Notes: generated from the letters alone by a model not told the origin. DNA of 42,615 nucleotides from Bacteroidota bacterium (GCA_029265715.1 JAJUGZ010000029.1:1-42615); one strand, 5' to 3'. Counted from the stretch's first letter, positions 26,082 to 35,420 are shown. Translations and numbers: made by a program.

Positions 26082-27581
26082 TTAATATCCGGGATTCTGT
26101 TCATAAAGCCCCTGCTTTACGTCAAGTTCGGACTGAGGGATCGGATAAATGATGTAATTATTCTGGAATGGCTGAATCTGATTCTGAACATCAATTGCCG
26201 AGATCCATGCAGGCATAACAGAGGTAACCAGGCCGGAACGAACCAGATCATGCCAACGCGATCCTTCGGCCATGAATTCTTTCTGTCTTTCTTCAAACAA
26301 CTGCGCTTTGGTGACATTCGAACGAGTTGTGGTTAAACCGGCCCGCAGACGCACCTGATTTACGATTGCATCAACTTCAGCCTGGGTGCCGCCCGAAGCT
26401 CCATTCAGGATACATTCAGCTTTTAACATCAGGATATCAGTATATCGCAATACAATAAAGTTAATCGGCCAGTCAAGCCGGTTCGACGGAACTTTTGTTA
26501 TGTCAACATACTTTTTAAAGAACGGACGTTCTTCGTACACACTGTTGTATGTGTAACCCTGCTGAATTGAGAAACTTTTCCGGACATCTGCCGCATCAAA
26601 TGAGTTTACCAGAATATTTGATGCCGGACGGATGGTCAAACCTCCCTGAACGGCTTTCCCCAGCGACTGGAACCAGGTGTCGGGCACCAACACCCAGGGA
26701 AATGTACCACCCATCACCGGGCTCAATCCGGTAACATACTGAACATCAAAAATTACTTCCGCATTATTTTCATTAGTATAAGAGAAAATATTCGAATAGC
26801 TCGATAAAAATGAATATTTCCCGCTGGAGATAATTGAATTCAAAAGGGTCAATGCCTGTGTCCATTCGTTTAATCCCAGTCCCGGGCCATTGATGTTGTA
26901 AGTTGGACCTGAGCGGGTCATATATACCAATGCGAGCATGCCCTGTGCTGCATATTTGGTCACACGTCCGGTATTGGCTGCGGTGTACGAAGTTGGCAGA
27001 TTGTCGATAGCAAACTGCAAATCAGCAATAATCAGCTTATAAACATCAGCAACTTCGGCACGAGGAATTTTAAGGGCTTCCGAAACACTTACCGGAGATT
27101 CAATTACCGGAACTTTTCCAAACCAGCGTACCAGATCGAAGTAATAAAAGGCGCGCAAAAACCGGGCTTCGCCTTCCAACCGGTTCCGCAAGGCCGCATC
27201 AGTAATAACACTCCCGTTTGAGGCCAGTTTATCGAGCACGACATTGGCCCGATAGATCCCGTTGAAGTTTGTCAGCCAAGCTTCTGAAATGTAGGTATTG
27301 CTTGCTATTGTTTTGTGAAAACTGTTGATTCCTTCCCAGTCGCGCACACCGCCGTCGGAAACGGCATATAAGTTATCAGATCTGGTTTCCGAAAGGTTTA
27401 GCTGACGGTCGGGATAGCCACGTAAATCGTTGTAAATTGCATTTACCCCCTGAATGAAATCATTCGTTGATTGATAAAATGTTTCGGTCGTAGCACTTGA
27501 GATCGGCGACAAGTCCAGCTCGTCGGAACAAGATGAAAGGATTGCCGTTGCTATAACAATTAAATAGAATATCTTTTTCAT
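26082..27581 (-). CDS. SusD/RagB-family outer-membrane glycan-binding lipoprotein
   Basis: This is a 499-residue lipoprotein with lipobox LSSC (Cys18), the usual SusD length. It has the SusD-like N-terminal helical text (FYQSTNDFIQGVNAIYNDLR), the TPR region (RLEGEARFLRAFYYFDLVRWFGKVPVI) and the C-terminal RagB block (ERQKEFMAEGSRWHDLVRSG). SusD proteins form the lid on the SusC transporter and help capture oligosaccharides at the cell surface. The ligand is expected to be RG-I fragments from the locus content. The gene follows SusC by 20 bases, as is standard. Confidence 0.97.
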   Translation of the reverse strand: MKKIFYLIVIATAILSSCSDELDLSPISSATTETFYQSTNDFIQGVNAIYNDLRGYPDRQLNLSETRSDNLYAVSDGGVRDWEGINSFHKTIASNTYISEAWLTNFNGIYRANVVLDKLASNGSVITDAALRNRLEGEARFLRAFYYFDLVRWFGKVPVIESPVSVSEALKIPRAEVADVYKLIIADLQFAIDNLPTSYTAANTGRVTKYAAQGMLALVYMTRSGPTYNINGPGLGLNEWTQALTLLNSIISSGKYSFLSSYSNIFSYTNENNAEVIFDVQYVTGLSPVMGGTFPWVLVPDTWFQSLGKAVQGGLTIRPASNILVNSFDAADVRKSFSIQQGYTYNSVYEERPFFKKYVDITKVPSNRLDWPINFIVLRYTDILMLKAECILNGASGGTQAEVDAIVNQVRLRAGLTTTRSNVTKAQLFEERQKEFMAEGSRWHDLVRSGLVTSVMPAWISAIDVQNQIQPFQNNYIIYPIPQSELDVKQGLYEQNPGY

Positions 27582-27601
27582 AGGTCAAATTTTTTAAACG
27601 G

Positions 27602-30600
27602 TTAGAAAGTTAAGTTGATCCCAAGGATTAATGATTTTGCCAAGGGTAAACCGCCGTAGTCTCCGGCTTCAGGATAAGCCGAGTTCCCGGAAAGGTCGGT
27701 ATTGGTTGCTTCCGGGTTTAACCCGCCATCATACTTATCCTTTCCAAACCAGTTTTCAGCTGTTACATAAACACGGGCCCCGGTCAGGATATTTCCTCTG
27801 ACTACTTTCCCTAAATCGTATCCCAATGTAATGTTTCGGATCCGCCAATAATCAGATGAATACAGCCAATCGGTATTTTTGATGCGTCCGAATGTTGAGT
27901 AAGCTTTTCCGACACGACCGGCCCCCGGGTCTTCGGGCGAACGCCATCTGTCGCGGGCAAAACCAAGGTAGTTGTCCTGGTACCCCTGACCGGTACGGCC
28001 CAACGCGCGCCCCAGTAACGAATAAATTGATCCGCCCTGTTGCCCCTGGACCAGGATTGACAAATCGAACCCTTTGTACCTGAAATTATTGGTTACACCC
28101 CAGATGTAAGACGGGTTCGGATGACCGACAATCACGCGGTCGTTCGCATCAATTTTACCATCTGTATTGGCATCATAATACTTGGGATCGCCAACCGTCT
28201 GAGTGCCATACAAGGCAACTTTGTTGTCAATGTCTTCCTGGGTTAAGATCCCGATCTGACGGACCACATAGATGCTGTTCATCTGCTCGCCAACTTTCAA
28301 GATTGAGTGGGAGATATCGAACAACGACGGGATTAAAATCTGGGTCTGACCCGTTCCAAGTTCAAGCACTTTATTGGCATTGTGGCTCAGATTAACCGAA
28401 GTCGACCACTGGAACTTGCGGATCATGTTCCGGGATGTAATCTCAACTTCCCATCCTTTGTTCCTTACTTTCCCTACGTTGTTTAATGAAGTAGCGAACC
28501 CGATACTTTCAGGAACGGGCACATTCAACAACAAATTATAGTTGAGCTTAGTGTAATAATCGAACGACCCGCTGATCCGGTTATCAAGAACGGCAATATC
28601 AAAACCACCGTCAATGGTCCGGGATTCTTCCCAAGTGATATCCGGGTTGGTAATGGCGCTGGGGGCCTGACCGGATGCCAATGCCGAATTGAACGTATAA
28701 TTATATGTTGCCAATACCGGAATACTACTGTAATCGCCAATATTGTAGTTACCTGATTTGCCCCAGCTGGCACGCAATTTCAGATCGCTGATTGGTTTAA
28801 CATTGCTCATAAAGCTTTCTTTCGAGATCCTCCATCCCAGCGATGCTGAAGGGAATGTTCCCCATTTGGTATTGGCCCCAAAGCGGGAAGACCCATCACG
28901 GCGAATACTGGCCGAGAACAAATATTTGTCGTTATAGCTATATTGTGCCCTTCCGAAATACGACAGCAACACGTTCTTAGTCTCCGTTGAGCTTCCGGTT
29001 ATCCCGTTAGCGGCATTTAACGTTGTAATGACATAGCTGCTGAACCCGCCGTTCGAACTCATCATGCTGTTCTCCAACTTGTCGGCATTGTACGAGGCTC
29101 CGGCCAGCAGGGCAATGGTGTGTTTTTCCTGAAGCGTTTTGGTGTACGACAGCGTATTTTCGTTTACAAACGTACGTTTATTGTACTCGGTTAACGATCC
29201 GGATGTCAATACGGTCAATTGAGACTGACGGGTTGCCAAGGTACCACTGACAGTGTAAGGGACATACCTCTTGTATATATTGTTGGTATTATCGAGGTTC
29301 AGCGTTGTTTTGAAATACAAATCTTTGGCCAGTTGATATTCAGCAAAAATTGAAGTCAGGGTGCGGAAACGTTTGGTCAGGCCAATTGAATTTTCCAACT
29401 GAGCAACCGGACTGTTACGGGAGTTACTCCATTTGTATTGTCCATAATCGAATGAGTTGGGGTACACACCCATGGTATCTTCCTGAACCGGGGTGAATGT
29501 TAAGATCTGGTGCAGGATGTTATCCTTTCCTTCAACGCCCGGGTCGTTTGTTTCAGAATATGTTGGAGTCAGGTTAATCCCAAATTTCAGGTTATCGTTC
29601 GCCTTCACTTCTACATTTGCTCTTGCCGAATAGCTCTTATGGTTCATCCCCATTACCATGCCATCCTGATTGACAGCATTAACCGACACATAGTATTTTA
29701 CAAACTCGTTGCCCCCATTAGCAGCCACCTGATAGTTCTGTACCAATCCTTTCCGGAACGTTTCATCCTGCCAGTCGATGTAACGCAATCCCGGATGCCC
29801 AGGTAAATTCCAGCGATCGTCAATCATATAGTTGGTATTGTACGCGTTCGCGGCCAGTCCTAATATCTGGCGTCGTTCTTCGGTTGTCTGGCTTGCCGTA
29901 CGGCCTGCACCAGAAGCGACCCACTGGGCATTGATCATTTCGGTTGCACGGTCGATCCATTCTTCGGCACTCAACATGTCGAGTTTGCGGTTGGCTTCGT
30001 TGTAACCGATATAGCTGTTTACGCTAATTTGCGGTTTCCCACTCTTACCGTGTTTGGTCGTGATAAGCACAACACCATTCGCCGCACGCGAACCATAAAT
30101 AGCAGCCGAAGCAGCATCTTTCAGTACCTGAATTGACTCGATGTCGTTCGGGTTGATATTGTCCAACGGGTTCCCATTGGCATAGTTTCCTGAAGAGTTT
30201 GGACTGGCTGCGGCCAGCGGAAAGCCGTCGATTACATAAAGAGGCTCGTTCCCTGCTGAAATTGACCCTGTTCCACGCACCTGGATACTAAAGGCTTTAC
30301 CTAAGGCCCCGGATGTTTGTTTTACCTGAACACCAGCCATCTGGCCCACCAGTGCCTGGTCGATACGGACCAACGGACGTTCATCCAGGTTTTCAGCCTT
30401 AAACGAAGTCGAAGCGCCAATCACATCGCGTTTTTTCTGTGTACCATAACCAACCGCTACGACTTCATCAAGCCCGATCGCCTCTTCTTCCATGGTAACA
30501 TTTATCTGTGGCTGGCTTCCAACTCTAACTTCTTTAGTCTTCATCCCGACAAAAGAGAAAATCAGCGTGCTGTTTTCCGGAACATTGGATAACGTATAAT

Positions 30601-31087
30601 TACCATCCATATCCGAGATAACGCCGTTCGAAGTGCCTTTCACCAGAATGGTAACCCCGGGAATAGGCTCGCCTCCGGCCCCCGTAACTTTCCCTTTTAC
30701 CACCTTGCCTTGCTGGAGGGTTTCTTCCGAACCAATAACGACCAGGTTGTTTTCAAGCACCTTAAACGAGTTCCCGGTCGAGCCCAGCACATTTTCGAGA
30801 ATCTCTTCAACGGTTTGATTTTTTGCATTAATCGAAACAACTTTGTTTTCAATCGCCCGGTCGCGATAAAGAAATTTTAATTCGGTATTTTCTTCAATTT
30901 TGTTTAAAACTTCTTTGATTGACACATTCTCCAGTTTCAGAGAAAGTCTTTGCGTTTGAGAGTAAACACTTGCAGAAACCTGAAATAGGCTAATCAGCAA
31001 GATAAACATGGTTAGTTTCATAGCCAGAAAGGTTTTCTTGCGGCAAAACAAGTACTTGCCCGCATAAATTAATTGCAGTTTTTTCAT
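27602..31087 (-). CDS. SusC/RagA TonB-dependent transporter with STN signalling domain
   Basis: This is a 1161-residue outer-membrane transporter. A signal peptide ends near VYSQ (about 44). An STN domain (about 46-120, LSLKLENVSIKEVLNKIEE) is followed by a carboxypeptidase-regulatory-like domain (about 128-199, VKGKVTGAGGEPIPGVTI), the SusC signature LDEVVAVGYGTQKKRDVIGA (206-225), a plug domain and a 22-strand barrel ending GINLTF. It imports oligosaccharides in a TonB-dependent way with SusD. The STN domain is the part that contacts a FecR-type anti-sigma factor, and such a gene lies just upstream. So the transporter is likely also the sensor. The 137-base leader holds a hairpin discussed as a possible antisense RNA terminator. 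Confidence 0.97.
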   Translation of the reverse strand: MKKLQLIYAGKYLFCRKKTFLAMKLTMFILLISLFQVSASVYSQTQRLSLKLENVSIKEVLNKIEENTELKFLYRDRAIENKVVSINAKNQTVEEILENVLGSTGNSFKVLENNLVVIGSEETLQQGKVVKGKVTGAGGEPIPGVTILVKGTSNGVISDMDGNYTLSNVPENSTLIFSFVGMKTKEVRVGSQPQINVTMEEEAIGLDEVVAVGYGTQKKRDVIGASTSFKAENLDERPLVRIDQALVGQMAGVQVKQTSGALGKAFSIQVRGTGSISAGNEPLYVIDGFPLAAASPNSSGNYANGNPLDNINPNDIESIQVLKDAASAAIYGSRAANGVVLITTKHGKSGKPQISVNSYIGYNEANRKLDMLSAEEWIDRATEMINAQWVASGAGRTASQTTEERRQILGLAANAYNTNYMIDDRWNLPGHPGLRYIDWQDETFRKGLVQNYQVAANGGNEFVKYYVSVNAVNQDGMVMGMNHKSYSARANVEVKANDNLKFGINLTPTYSETNDPGVEGKDNILHQILTFTPVQEDTMGVYPNSFDYGQYKWSNSRNSPVAQLENSIGLTKRFRTLTSIFAEYQLAKDLYFKTTLNLDNTNNIYKRYVPYTVSGTLATRQSQLTVLTSGSLTEYNKRTFVNENTLSYTKTLQEKHTIALLAGASYNADKLENSMMSSNGGFSSYVITTLNAANGITGSSTETKNVLLSYFGRAQYSYNDKYLFSASIRRDGSSRFGANTKWGTFPSASLGWRISKESFMSNVKPISDLKLRASWGKSGNYNIGDYSSIPVLATYNYTFNSALASGQAPSAITNPDITWEESRTIDGGFDIAVLDNRISGSFDYYTKLNYNLLLNVPVPESIGFATSLNNVGKVRNKGWEVEITSRNMIRKFQWSTSVNLSHNANKVLELGTGQTQILIPSLFDISHSILKVGEQMNSIYVVRQIGILTQEDIDNKVALYGTQTVGDPKYYDANTDGKIDANDRVIVGHPNPSYIWGVTNNFRYKGFDLSILVQGQQGGSIYSLLGRALGRTGQGYQDNYLGFARDRWRSPEDPGAGRVGKAYSTFGRIKNTDWLYSSDYWRIRNITLGYDLGKVVRGNILTGARVYVTAENWFGKDKYDGGLNPEATNTDLSGNSAYPEAGDYGGLPLAKSLILGINLTF

Positions 31088-31100
31088 AAGTTTGCTAAGA

Positions 31101-31171
31101 TTTAATTTAGTAAATTGAATTCTCTTATGAAGCGGGACGTGAATTAGGCCTCATTTCCCGTTTCTTTTTTT
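31101..31171 (+). ncRNA. Candidate cis-antisense small RNA in the susC leader
   Basis: On the plus strand, opposite to susC, an exact match to the Bacteroidota -7 promoter element TAnnTTTG (TAAGTTTG) is at 31087-31094. About 35 bases later comes a hairpin, gaagcggga (31129-31137) with tcccgtttc (31156-31164), followed directly by seven T (31165-31171). This would give a ~70-base RNA antisense to the susC 5' leader, like the DonS-type RNAs known next to ECF/anti-sigma-controlled susC genes in Bacteroides. No clear -33 TTTG is at the ideal distance, so the start is a guess. Confidence 0.35.
31129..31171 (+). terminator. Rho-independent terminator read on the plus strand
   Basis: A 9-bp stem (one G-T pair) with an 18-base loop is followed by TTTTTTT at 31165-31171. 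The T-tract is on the side that serves plus-strand transcription only. No plus-strand gene exists nearby to end here, which is the argument for an antisense transcript. Confidence 0.5.
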
Positions 31172-31224
31172 GAGCACAAGCTTCAATTTGTTCACATAAG
31201 TCCTCTTTTCATTTACATTTTAAT

Positions 31225-32304
31225 TTATCGTTTCGAAATTGTAATTCTGTTTTTCTCAATCGAATAGGCAAACGGTTCGGTTAATGTCAATGCTTTCAAC
31301 GCCTGCTCAATGGTTTCCGAAGTAAATTTCCCGGAAAACCGTTCATCTCTCAGTCCCGGATTTTGAAGATCAATGTGGACATCATACCACCTCTCCATCT
31401 TTACAACAATATCCGCAAACCGCTCATTATCAAATCTCAATACGCCATCTTTCCAGGCGGTATACACTTCCGGGTCAACCTTCTTTTCAACAAAAAGGTT
31501 CTCTGTAATATTCTCCACTGCCTTCAATTGCAACTCAGAGTTGACTGTCGGTGCGGCGGTCTCATTTAATTTGGCTTTTATAAAGCTTGCCTTTTGGTTC
31601 GGAACCAAGGCGGTCAATGGTTTTTCCTTTCCTGAAAGGTTTTCCTTCCCGTTATTGTCGTAAATCTCAATAGCCCCTGATACCAGCGTGGCTTCAATTG
31701 TATTCTCTTCAGGATACGATTTTACATTAAAAACAGTGCCTAGAACCTTAATCGATATAGCCGATGTATTGACAAAAAACGGACGGTTTTTATCTTTTTC
31801 AACTTCAAAATAACCTTCTCCTTCTAACCGGACCGTCCGTTTGTTATTATCAAATTTTGATGGATAAATTAATGTACTGCCTGAATTCAACTTTACGACT
31901 GAACCATCGGGCAAATGAACTGTAGATTTTGATCCGTATGAAACCGCCACGATATTATCGCCCGAATCGAGAACAACAGGCGATGTAGTTCCCGACTGGA
32001 TATAATCTTTCAGCAGCCAGGTCCCAACAATGGCGACAAACACTACTGCTGCATATCGTACAAATGCGCCCCAGTTTACCAGGTATTTCTTGCTAATCCG
32101 GCTACGAACAGATTTCCAGGCTTTAGCCTCATCTGTCAGGAGTGCAACCTGTCTGACTTTATCACGAAGATTATAGATCTGTTCAACACCCCGGAAATCC
32201 TTGTCTGCAACAAGATTTTCGGATGAACCCACCTTGCGTTGCTCATCTTCGCCATGCATAAATGCAGCGAATTGTTCAAATTTATGTTCGTCGTTTAATT
32301 TCAT
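31225..32304 (-). CDS. FecR-family anti-sigma factor
   Basis: Starting at the ATG at 32304 the protein has 359 residues; the open frame upstream begins with GTG and adds only six residues. It has a cytoplasmic N-terminal sigma-binding part (about 1-75), one membrane segment (FVRYAAVVFVAIVGTWLL, about 82-99), then the periplasmic FecR domain (VHLPDGSVVKLNSGSTLIYP, RLEGEGYFEVEKD, FVNTSAISIKVLGTVFNVKS). It ends in a DUF4974-like domain (VVKMERWYDVHIDLQNPGLR, FSGKFTSETIEQALKALTLT). It holds the neighbouring sigma factor inactive until the SusC STN domain signals substrate. Gene order sigma-fecR-susC-susD is the classical transenvelope arrangement. Confidence 0.95.
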   Translation of the reverse strand: MKLNDEHKFEQFAAFMHGEDEQRKVGSSENLVADKDFRGVEQIYNLRDKVRQVALLTDEAKAWKSVRSRISKKYLVNWGAFVRYAAVVFVAIVGTWLLKDYIQSGTTSPVVLDSGDNIVAVSYGSKSTVHLPDGSVVKLNSGSTLIYPSKFDNNKRTVRLEGEGYFEVEKDKNRPFFVNTSAISIKVLGTVFNVKSYPEENTIEATLVSGAIEIYDNNGKENLSGKEKPLTALVPNQKASFIKAKLNETAAPTVNSELQLKAVENITENLFVEKKVDPEVYTAWKDGVLRFDNERFADIVVKMERWYDVHIDLQNPGLRDERFSGKFTSETIEQALKALTLTEPFAYSIEKNRITISKR

Positions 32305-32365
32305 ATCTATCACAAATGACACATTTCGGGATAAAGAGGGTGAAGCGGAATGTGAAAAAAACGAA

Positions 32366-32932
32366 TTATTTTTTCAGAAAAATACAGCTCAGCGCTATCA
32401 ACACGCCGGAAAGTTTGCTCCGGAGCTGCTTGTAAGCAATGCCCATCTGGGTTTTAACCGTATTTTTCGAAATATTGAGAGCGTCGGCAATTTGCTGATA
32501 AGTCAGATTGTGCTGATAGGCTAAATTGAAAATACGCCGACAATTTTCGGGCAACTCACCAATAGCTTTTGAAATTTTGGCAGCCAGCTCTTCGTCGTTA
32601 AAATTCCCGGGAAGTTCACTATCTGAAATCTCAACAAGGACCTGAGCCAGAGAAACTGTATTTTCCTTGTTCCGTTGTACCTTGTTGATTGCATAATTAC
32701 GAACAGCGACAAACAAATAATTTTTCAGGTTCCCGGTAATCAGCAGAGAATCTTTTTTCTCCCAAAACGCAACAAAAACATCCTGAACCAGATCTTCGGC
32801 CAACCGAAAGTCTTTTACATAACGCAAAGCAACCAAACAAGCCGAATGGTAATTCTGCCTGAAAAAAACGCCAAACTCTTCGACCGAAGAAATACGCTGC
32901 AGGGTATTGGTTTCGCTACTTCTCAATTTCAA
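32366..32932 (-). CDS. ECF RNA polymerase sigma-70 factor (Bacteroidota type)
   Basis: This is a 188-residue ECF sigma factor. Region 2 is in FFRQNYHSACLVALRYVKD and LAEDLVQDVFVAFWEK (about 28-59). Region 4 is IGELPENCRRIFNLAYQHN, then the helix-turn-helix LTYQQIADALNISKNTVKTQ (about 143-162). It would direct transcription of susCD and perhaps the enzyme genes when freed by the FecR protein 43 bases downstream. It is the first gene of the locus. No clear promoter could be picked out in the 100 bases upstream. Confidence 0.95.
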   Translation of the reverse strand: MKLRSSETNTLQRISSVEEFGVFFRQNYHSACLVALRYVKDFRLAEDLVQDVFVAFWEKKDSLLITGNLKNYLFVAVRNYAINKVQRNKENTVSLAQVLVEISDSELPGNFNDEELAAKISKAIGELPENCRRIFNLAYQHNLTYQQIADALNISKNTVKTQMGIAYKQLRSKLSGVLIALSCIFLKK

Positions 32933-33033
32933 ACCGACCAGCTAAGTTGATTTGTCAAAAGAACAGCATTTATCCGAATAAACCATCCTGTACTATATTT
33001 TTCTGGCGCTAAAAAAAAGGAAGGCCAACAAAC

Positions 33034-33079
33034 AAAAAAGCGCAAGCCGAATATGAACAACTCAGGCTTACGCTTTTTT
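33034..33079 (-). terminator. Strong intrinsic terminator after tRNA-Ser
   Basis: Arms 33034-33048 and 33065-33079 pair over 15 bases with one mismatch around a 16-base loop. Reading the minus strand, the stem AAAAAAGCGTAAGCC is closed by GGCTTGCGCTTTTTT, giving a T-rich end. It lies five bases after the tRNA 3' end and separates tRNA/dsbD from the sigma-factor gene. Confidence 0.85.
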
Positions 33080-33084
33080 ACCAG

Positions 33085-33171
33085 CGGAGAGTGAGGGATT
33101 CGAACCCCCGGTACCCCGAAGGGTACAACAGATTTCGAGTCTGCCCCGATCGACCACTCCGGCAACTCTCC
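33085..33171 (-). tRNA. tRNA-Ser (anticodon CGA)
   Basis: This is an 87-base class II tRNA. The acceptor stem GGAGAG pairs with CTCTCC and the discriminator base is G. The anticodon stem-loop is CAGACTCGAAATCTG with loop CTCGAAA and anticodon CGA, which reads UCG. It has a long variable arm (TTGTACCCTTCGGGGTACCG) and a T arm GGGGGTTCGAATCCC. CCA is not encoded. It is 61 bases downstream of dsbD on the same strand; TAATTTCG about 10-15 bases before the 5' end could be part of its own promoter. Confidence 0.97.
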
Positions 33172-33232
33172 GTTTCAGGGCTCGAAATTATAAAAATTAT
33201 CGTTCCATCAACGCATGACTTCCCCGAAAATA

Positions 33233-35218
33233 TTAACGTTTCTTGTATTCCTCAATGGCATGGTCCAGAAACTCAACAAAACGATCCGGATTTAAGTCAT
33301 AGGCCTGCGGTTTTACCAACAATTCGCCCTGATTGTCCAACAACACATAGTAAGGCTGGGCATTCACACCATATTTTGTTATCTGGAAATCAGCATACTT
33401 TTTCCCTAAAGTCTTCTTCACCTTTCCATCATAAGTCGACTTGACCCACTCACTATCCGGAAGTTCAGTTTTATCATCGACATACAACGCAATGACGACA
33501 AAATCATTCCGGAGGCGTTGCAAAACACGCGGATCGGACCAAACCGTTGCTTCCATTTCACGGCAATTTACGCAGCCATGCCCGGTAAAATCAATAAAAA
33601 CCGGTTTCCCCTGCGCCTTGGCACAAGCCATCCCCTGCTCGTAATCAAAATACCCTTCCAGCCCATGCGGAAGATGTAAAAACTCACTGAACTTTGGTTT
33701 GTCGCATAATTCATTCTGCCTGTTTTCAGTTAATGGCGCCATGGTGTTGTTCAGTTTTATTTCATCACGGATAATCTGGTGCAAATCGAAATCATGGGTT
33801 GTTTGAGGCGGCAAATATCCGGAGATTGCTTTGAGCGGTGCCCCAAACATGCCCGGGAGCAGATAAACCACGAATGAAAATGTGATGATGGCAAGCATCA
33901 GTCGGGGAACCGTAACATGCTTCACCTCACTGTCGTGAGCAAATTTTAGTTTTCCAAGAATATAAAAACCCAACAGGGTAAAAATCACAATCCAGAATGC
34001 CAGATAAACCTCACGGTCCAGAATACCCCAATGGTAAGTCTGATCGGCAACACTCAGGAATTTCAACCCGAGGGCCAGTTCCAGAAAACCAAGCACCACT
34101 TTTACCGAATTAAGCCAACCTCCCGATTTGGGCAGATTGGAGAGCCAACCCGGAAACAAGGCAAACAAGGTAAACGGCAAGGCAAAGGCAAGCGAGAAAC
34201 CCAGCATGCCTACAATTGGTTTCAGCACTTGTCCTCCGGCCGACTCAACCAGAATAGCCCCGACAATCGGGCCGGTGCATGAAAAGGAAACAAGAACTAA
34301 AGTCAAAGCCATAAAAAACGATCCAAGGAAACCGCCTTTATCAACCTGCTTATCCGATTTATTGACCATCCAGCTTGGCAACACGATCTCGAACATCCCG
34401 AAAAACGAAAATGCAAAAACCATGAAAATTGCAAAAAACAACAGGTTGGGGATCCAATGCGTGCTCAGCCAGTTTGCAGCATCGGGACCAAAAATAACTG
34501 CAACCAAGGTTCCCACGATGGTATAAATTCCGATGATCGATAATCCGTAGAAAACCGCATGCATCCTGGCTTTCAGTTTCGATTCGCTACTTTTCATAAA
34601 GAATGAAACCGTCATAGGGATCATCGGGAAAACACAGGGGGTCAGAATGGCGGCCAACCCGGCCAAAAATGAAAACAAGAAAAAAATCAAAAAACGGCCA
34701 TTGCTCATTTCGTGCCCTTTGTTGTCTATTAAAGTCGGGGTCGACTCTACGGTTGCTTTGGTTGTCTCCTGAACCTTGAAATTAAACTCGGCCTCGGTGG
34801 GCGGCGTGCAGGTTTCATCGTTACAGCTCATAAATTCGACGTACCCCGTTATTCCGGATGGCGCATCTTTCCGGAGTTTTATCTGTTGTTTGAAAACGGC
34901 TTCATTGCTGAAGTACGACAGGTTCATTTTAAACGTTGGATCGAAGACGGTGGTTGCAGCAGGGATTTTCTGCAAGTCGCCAACCAATTCGAACAAGGTG
35001 GAATCGGCATAATGGATCGTAGTCGGAACAGGCCCGCCATCGGGCAGATTGGTATCATACAAATGCCATCCCTGATCGATGGTTGCCTTAAAAACAAGCG
35101 TTAGCTCATCTCCCGTTTTTTCTGTTTCAAACTGCCATTTTACCGGTTCAACAACCTGCGAATAAGCATGCAGGAATACCGAAACCAAGAAAAATACGGA
35201 AACCCAAAATCTCTTCAT
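33233..35218 (-). CDS. dsbD: DsbD/DipZ-family thiol:disulfide interchange protein
   Basis: Starting at the ATG at 35218 the protein has 661 residues; the upstream frame opens with TTG and would add ten residues before the signal peptide. The N-terminal periplasmic domain has the Cys pair SCNDETC (131-137). The membrane domain of about eight helices carries TPCVFPMIPM (193-202) and FSCTGPIVGA, the second redox Cys. The C-terminal thioredoxin-like domain has GCVNC (548-552). It moves electrons from cytoplasmic thioredoxin to periplasmic thiol proteins. It is unrelated to the pectin locus and is followed by tRNA-Ser. Confidence 0.93.
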   Translation of the reverse strand: MKRFWVSVFFLVSVFLHAYSQVVEPVKWQFETEKTGDELTLVFKATIDQGWHLYDTNLPDGGPVPTTIHYADSTLFELVGDLQKIPAATTVFDPTFKMNLSYFSNEAVFKQQIKLRKDAPSGITGYVEFMSCNDETCTPPTEAEFNFKVQETTKATVESTPTLIDNKGHEMSNGRFLIFFLFSFLAGLAAILTPCVFPMIPMTVSFFMKSSESKLKARMHAVFYGLSIIGIYTIVGTLVAVIFGPDAANWLSTHWIPNLLFFAIFMVFAFSFFGMFEIVLPSWMVNKSDKQVDKGGFLGSFFMALTLVLVSFSCTGPIVGAILVESAGGQVLKPIVGMLGFSLAFALPFTLFALFPGWLSNLPKSGGWLNSVKVVLGFLELALGLKFLSVADQTYHWGILDREVYLAFWIVIFTLLGFYILGKLKFAHDSEVKHVTVPRLMLAIITFSFVVYLLPGMFGAPLKAISGYLPPQTTHDFDLHQIIRDEIKLNNTMAPLTENRQNELCDKPKFSEFLHLPHGLEGYFDYEQGMACAKAQGKPVFIDFTGHGCVNCREMEATVWSDPRVLQRLRNDFVVIALYVDDKTELPDSEWVKSTYDGKVKKTLGKKYADFQITKYGVNAQPYYVLLDNQGELLVKPQAYDLNPDRFVEFLDHAIEEYKKR

Positions 35219-35343
35219 GGTTATACATTTATTTAAATATGAGCACAAATATACTGAACCGGAAGACTAAATGGGTGATAAAGCTCATTGATTTAGCCAA
35301 TATGCCCATAGAGCCTGATTATGAAAATGACTAAAGATCCCCC

Positions 35344-35385
35344 AAAGGAAAGCCGCGACATTTATATATGCCACGGCTTTCCTTT
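35344..35385 (-). terminator. Inverted-repeat terminator after the ompA-like gene
   Basis: A perfect 12-bp stem, aaaggaaagccg (35344-35355) with cggctttccttt (35374-35385), has an 18-base loop. It lies 35 bases beyond the OmpA-family stop and before dsbD. The minus-strand 3' flank is CCTTTGGG, so the T-tract is short. Confidence 0.65.
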
Positions 35386-35420
35386 GCGTTTATGAGTAAT
35401 ACCTTATTTCTTCACGCTGA

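Larger units (their letters stand above)
214..32932 (-). other. Rhamnogalacturonan-I polysaccharide utilization locus (whole locus)
   Basis: This is a co-directional run of an ECF sigma factor, anti-sigma factor, SusC, SusD, a dozen secreted carbohydrate-active enzymes and an inner-membrane permease. The set PL11 + GH105 + GH28 + three CE12 domains + GH106 + GH2 + PL22 matches what is needed to degrade acetylated rhamnogalacturonan I with galactose side chains. No hybrid two-component regulator is present, so control is presumably through the SusC STN domain, FecR and the sigma factor. Internal hairpins and gaps (24480-24724, 25832-26081, 8050-8428) suggest several transcripts. Confidence 0.85.

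Noticed and set aside
32305-32322. GTG start six codons upstream for the FecR protein
   Set aside because: The downstream ATG at 32304 gives the usual N-terminus; nothing favours the GTG.
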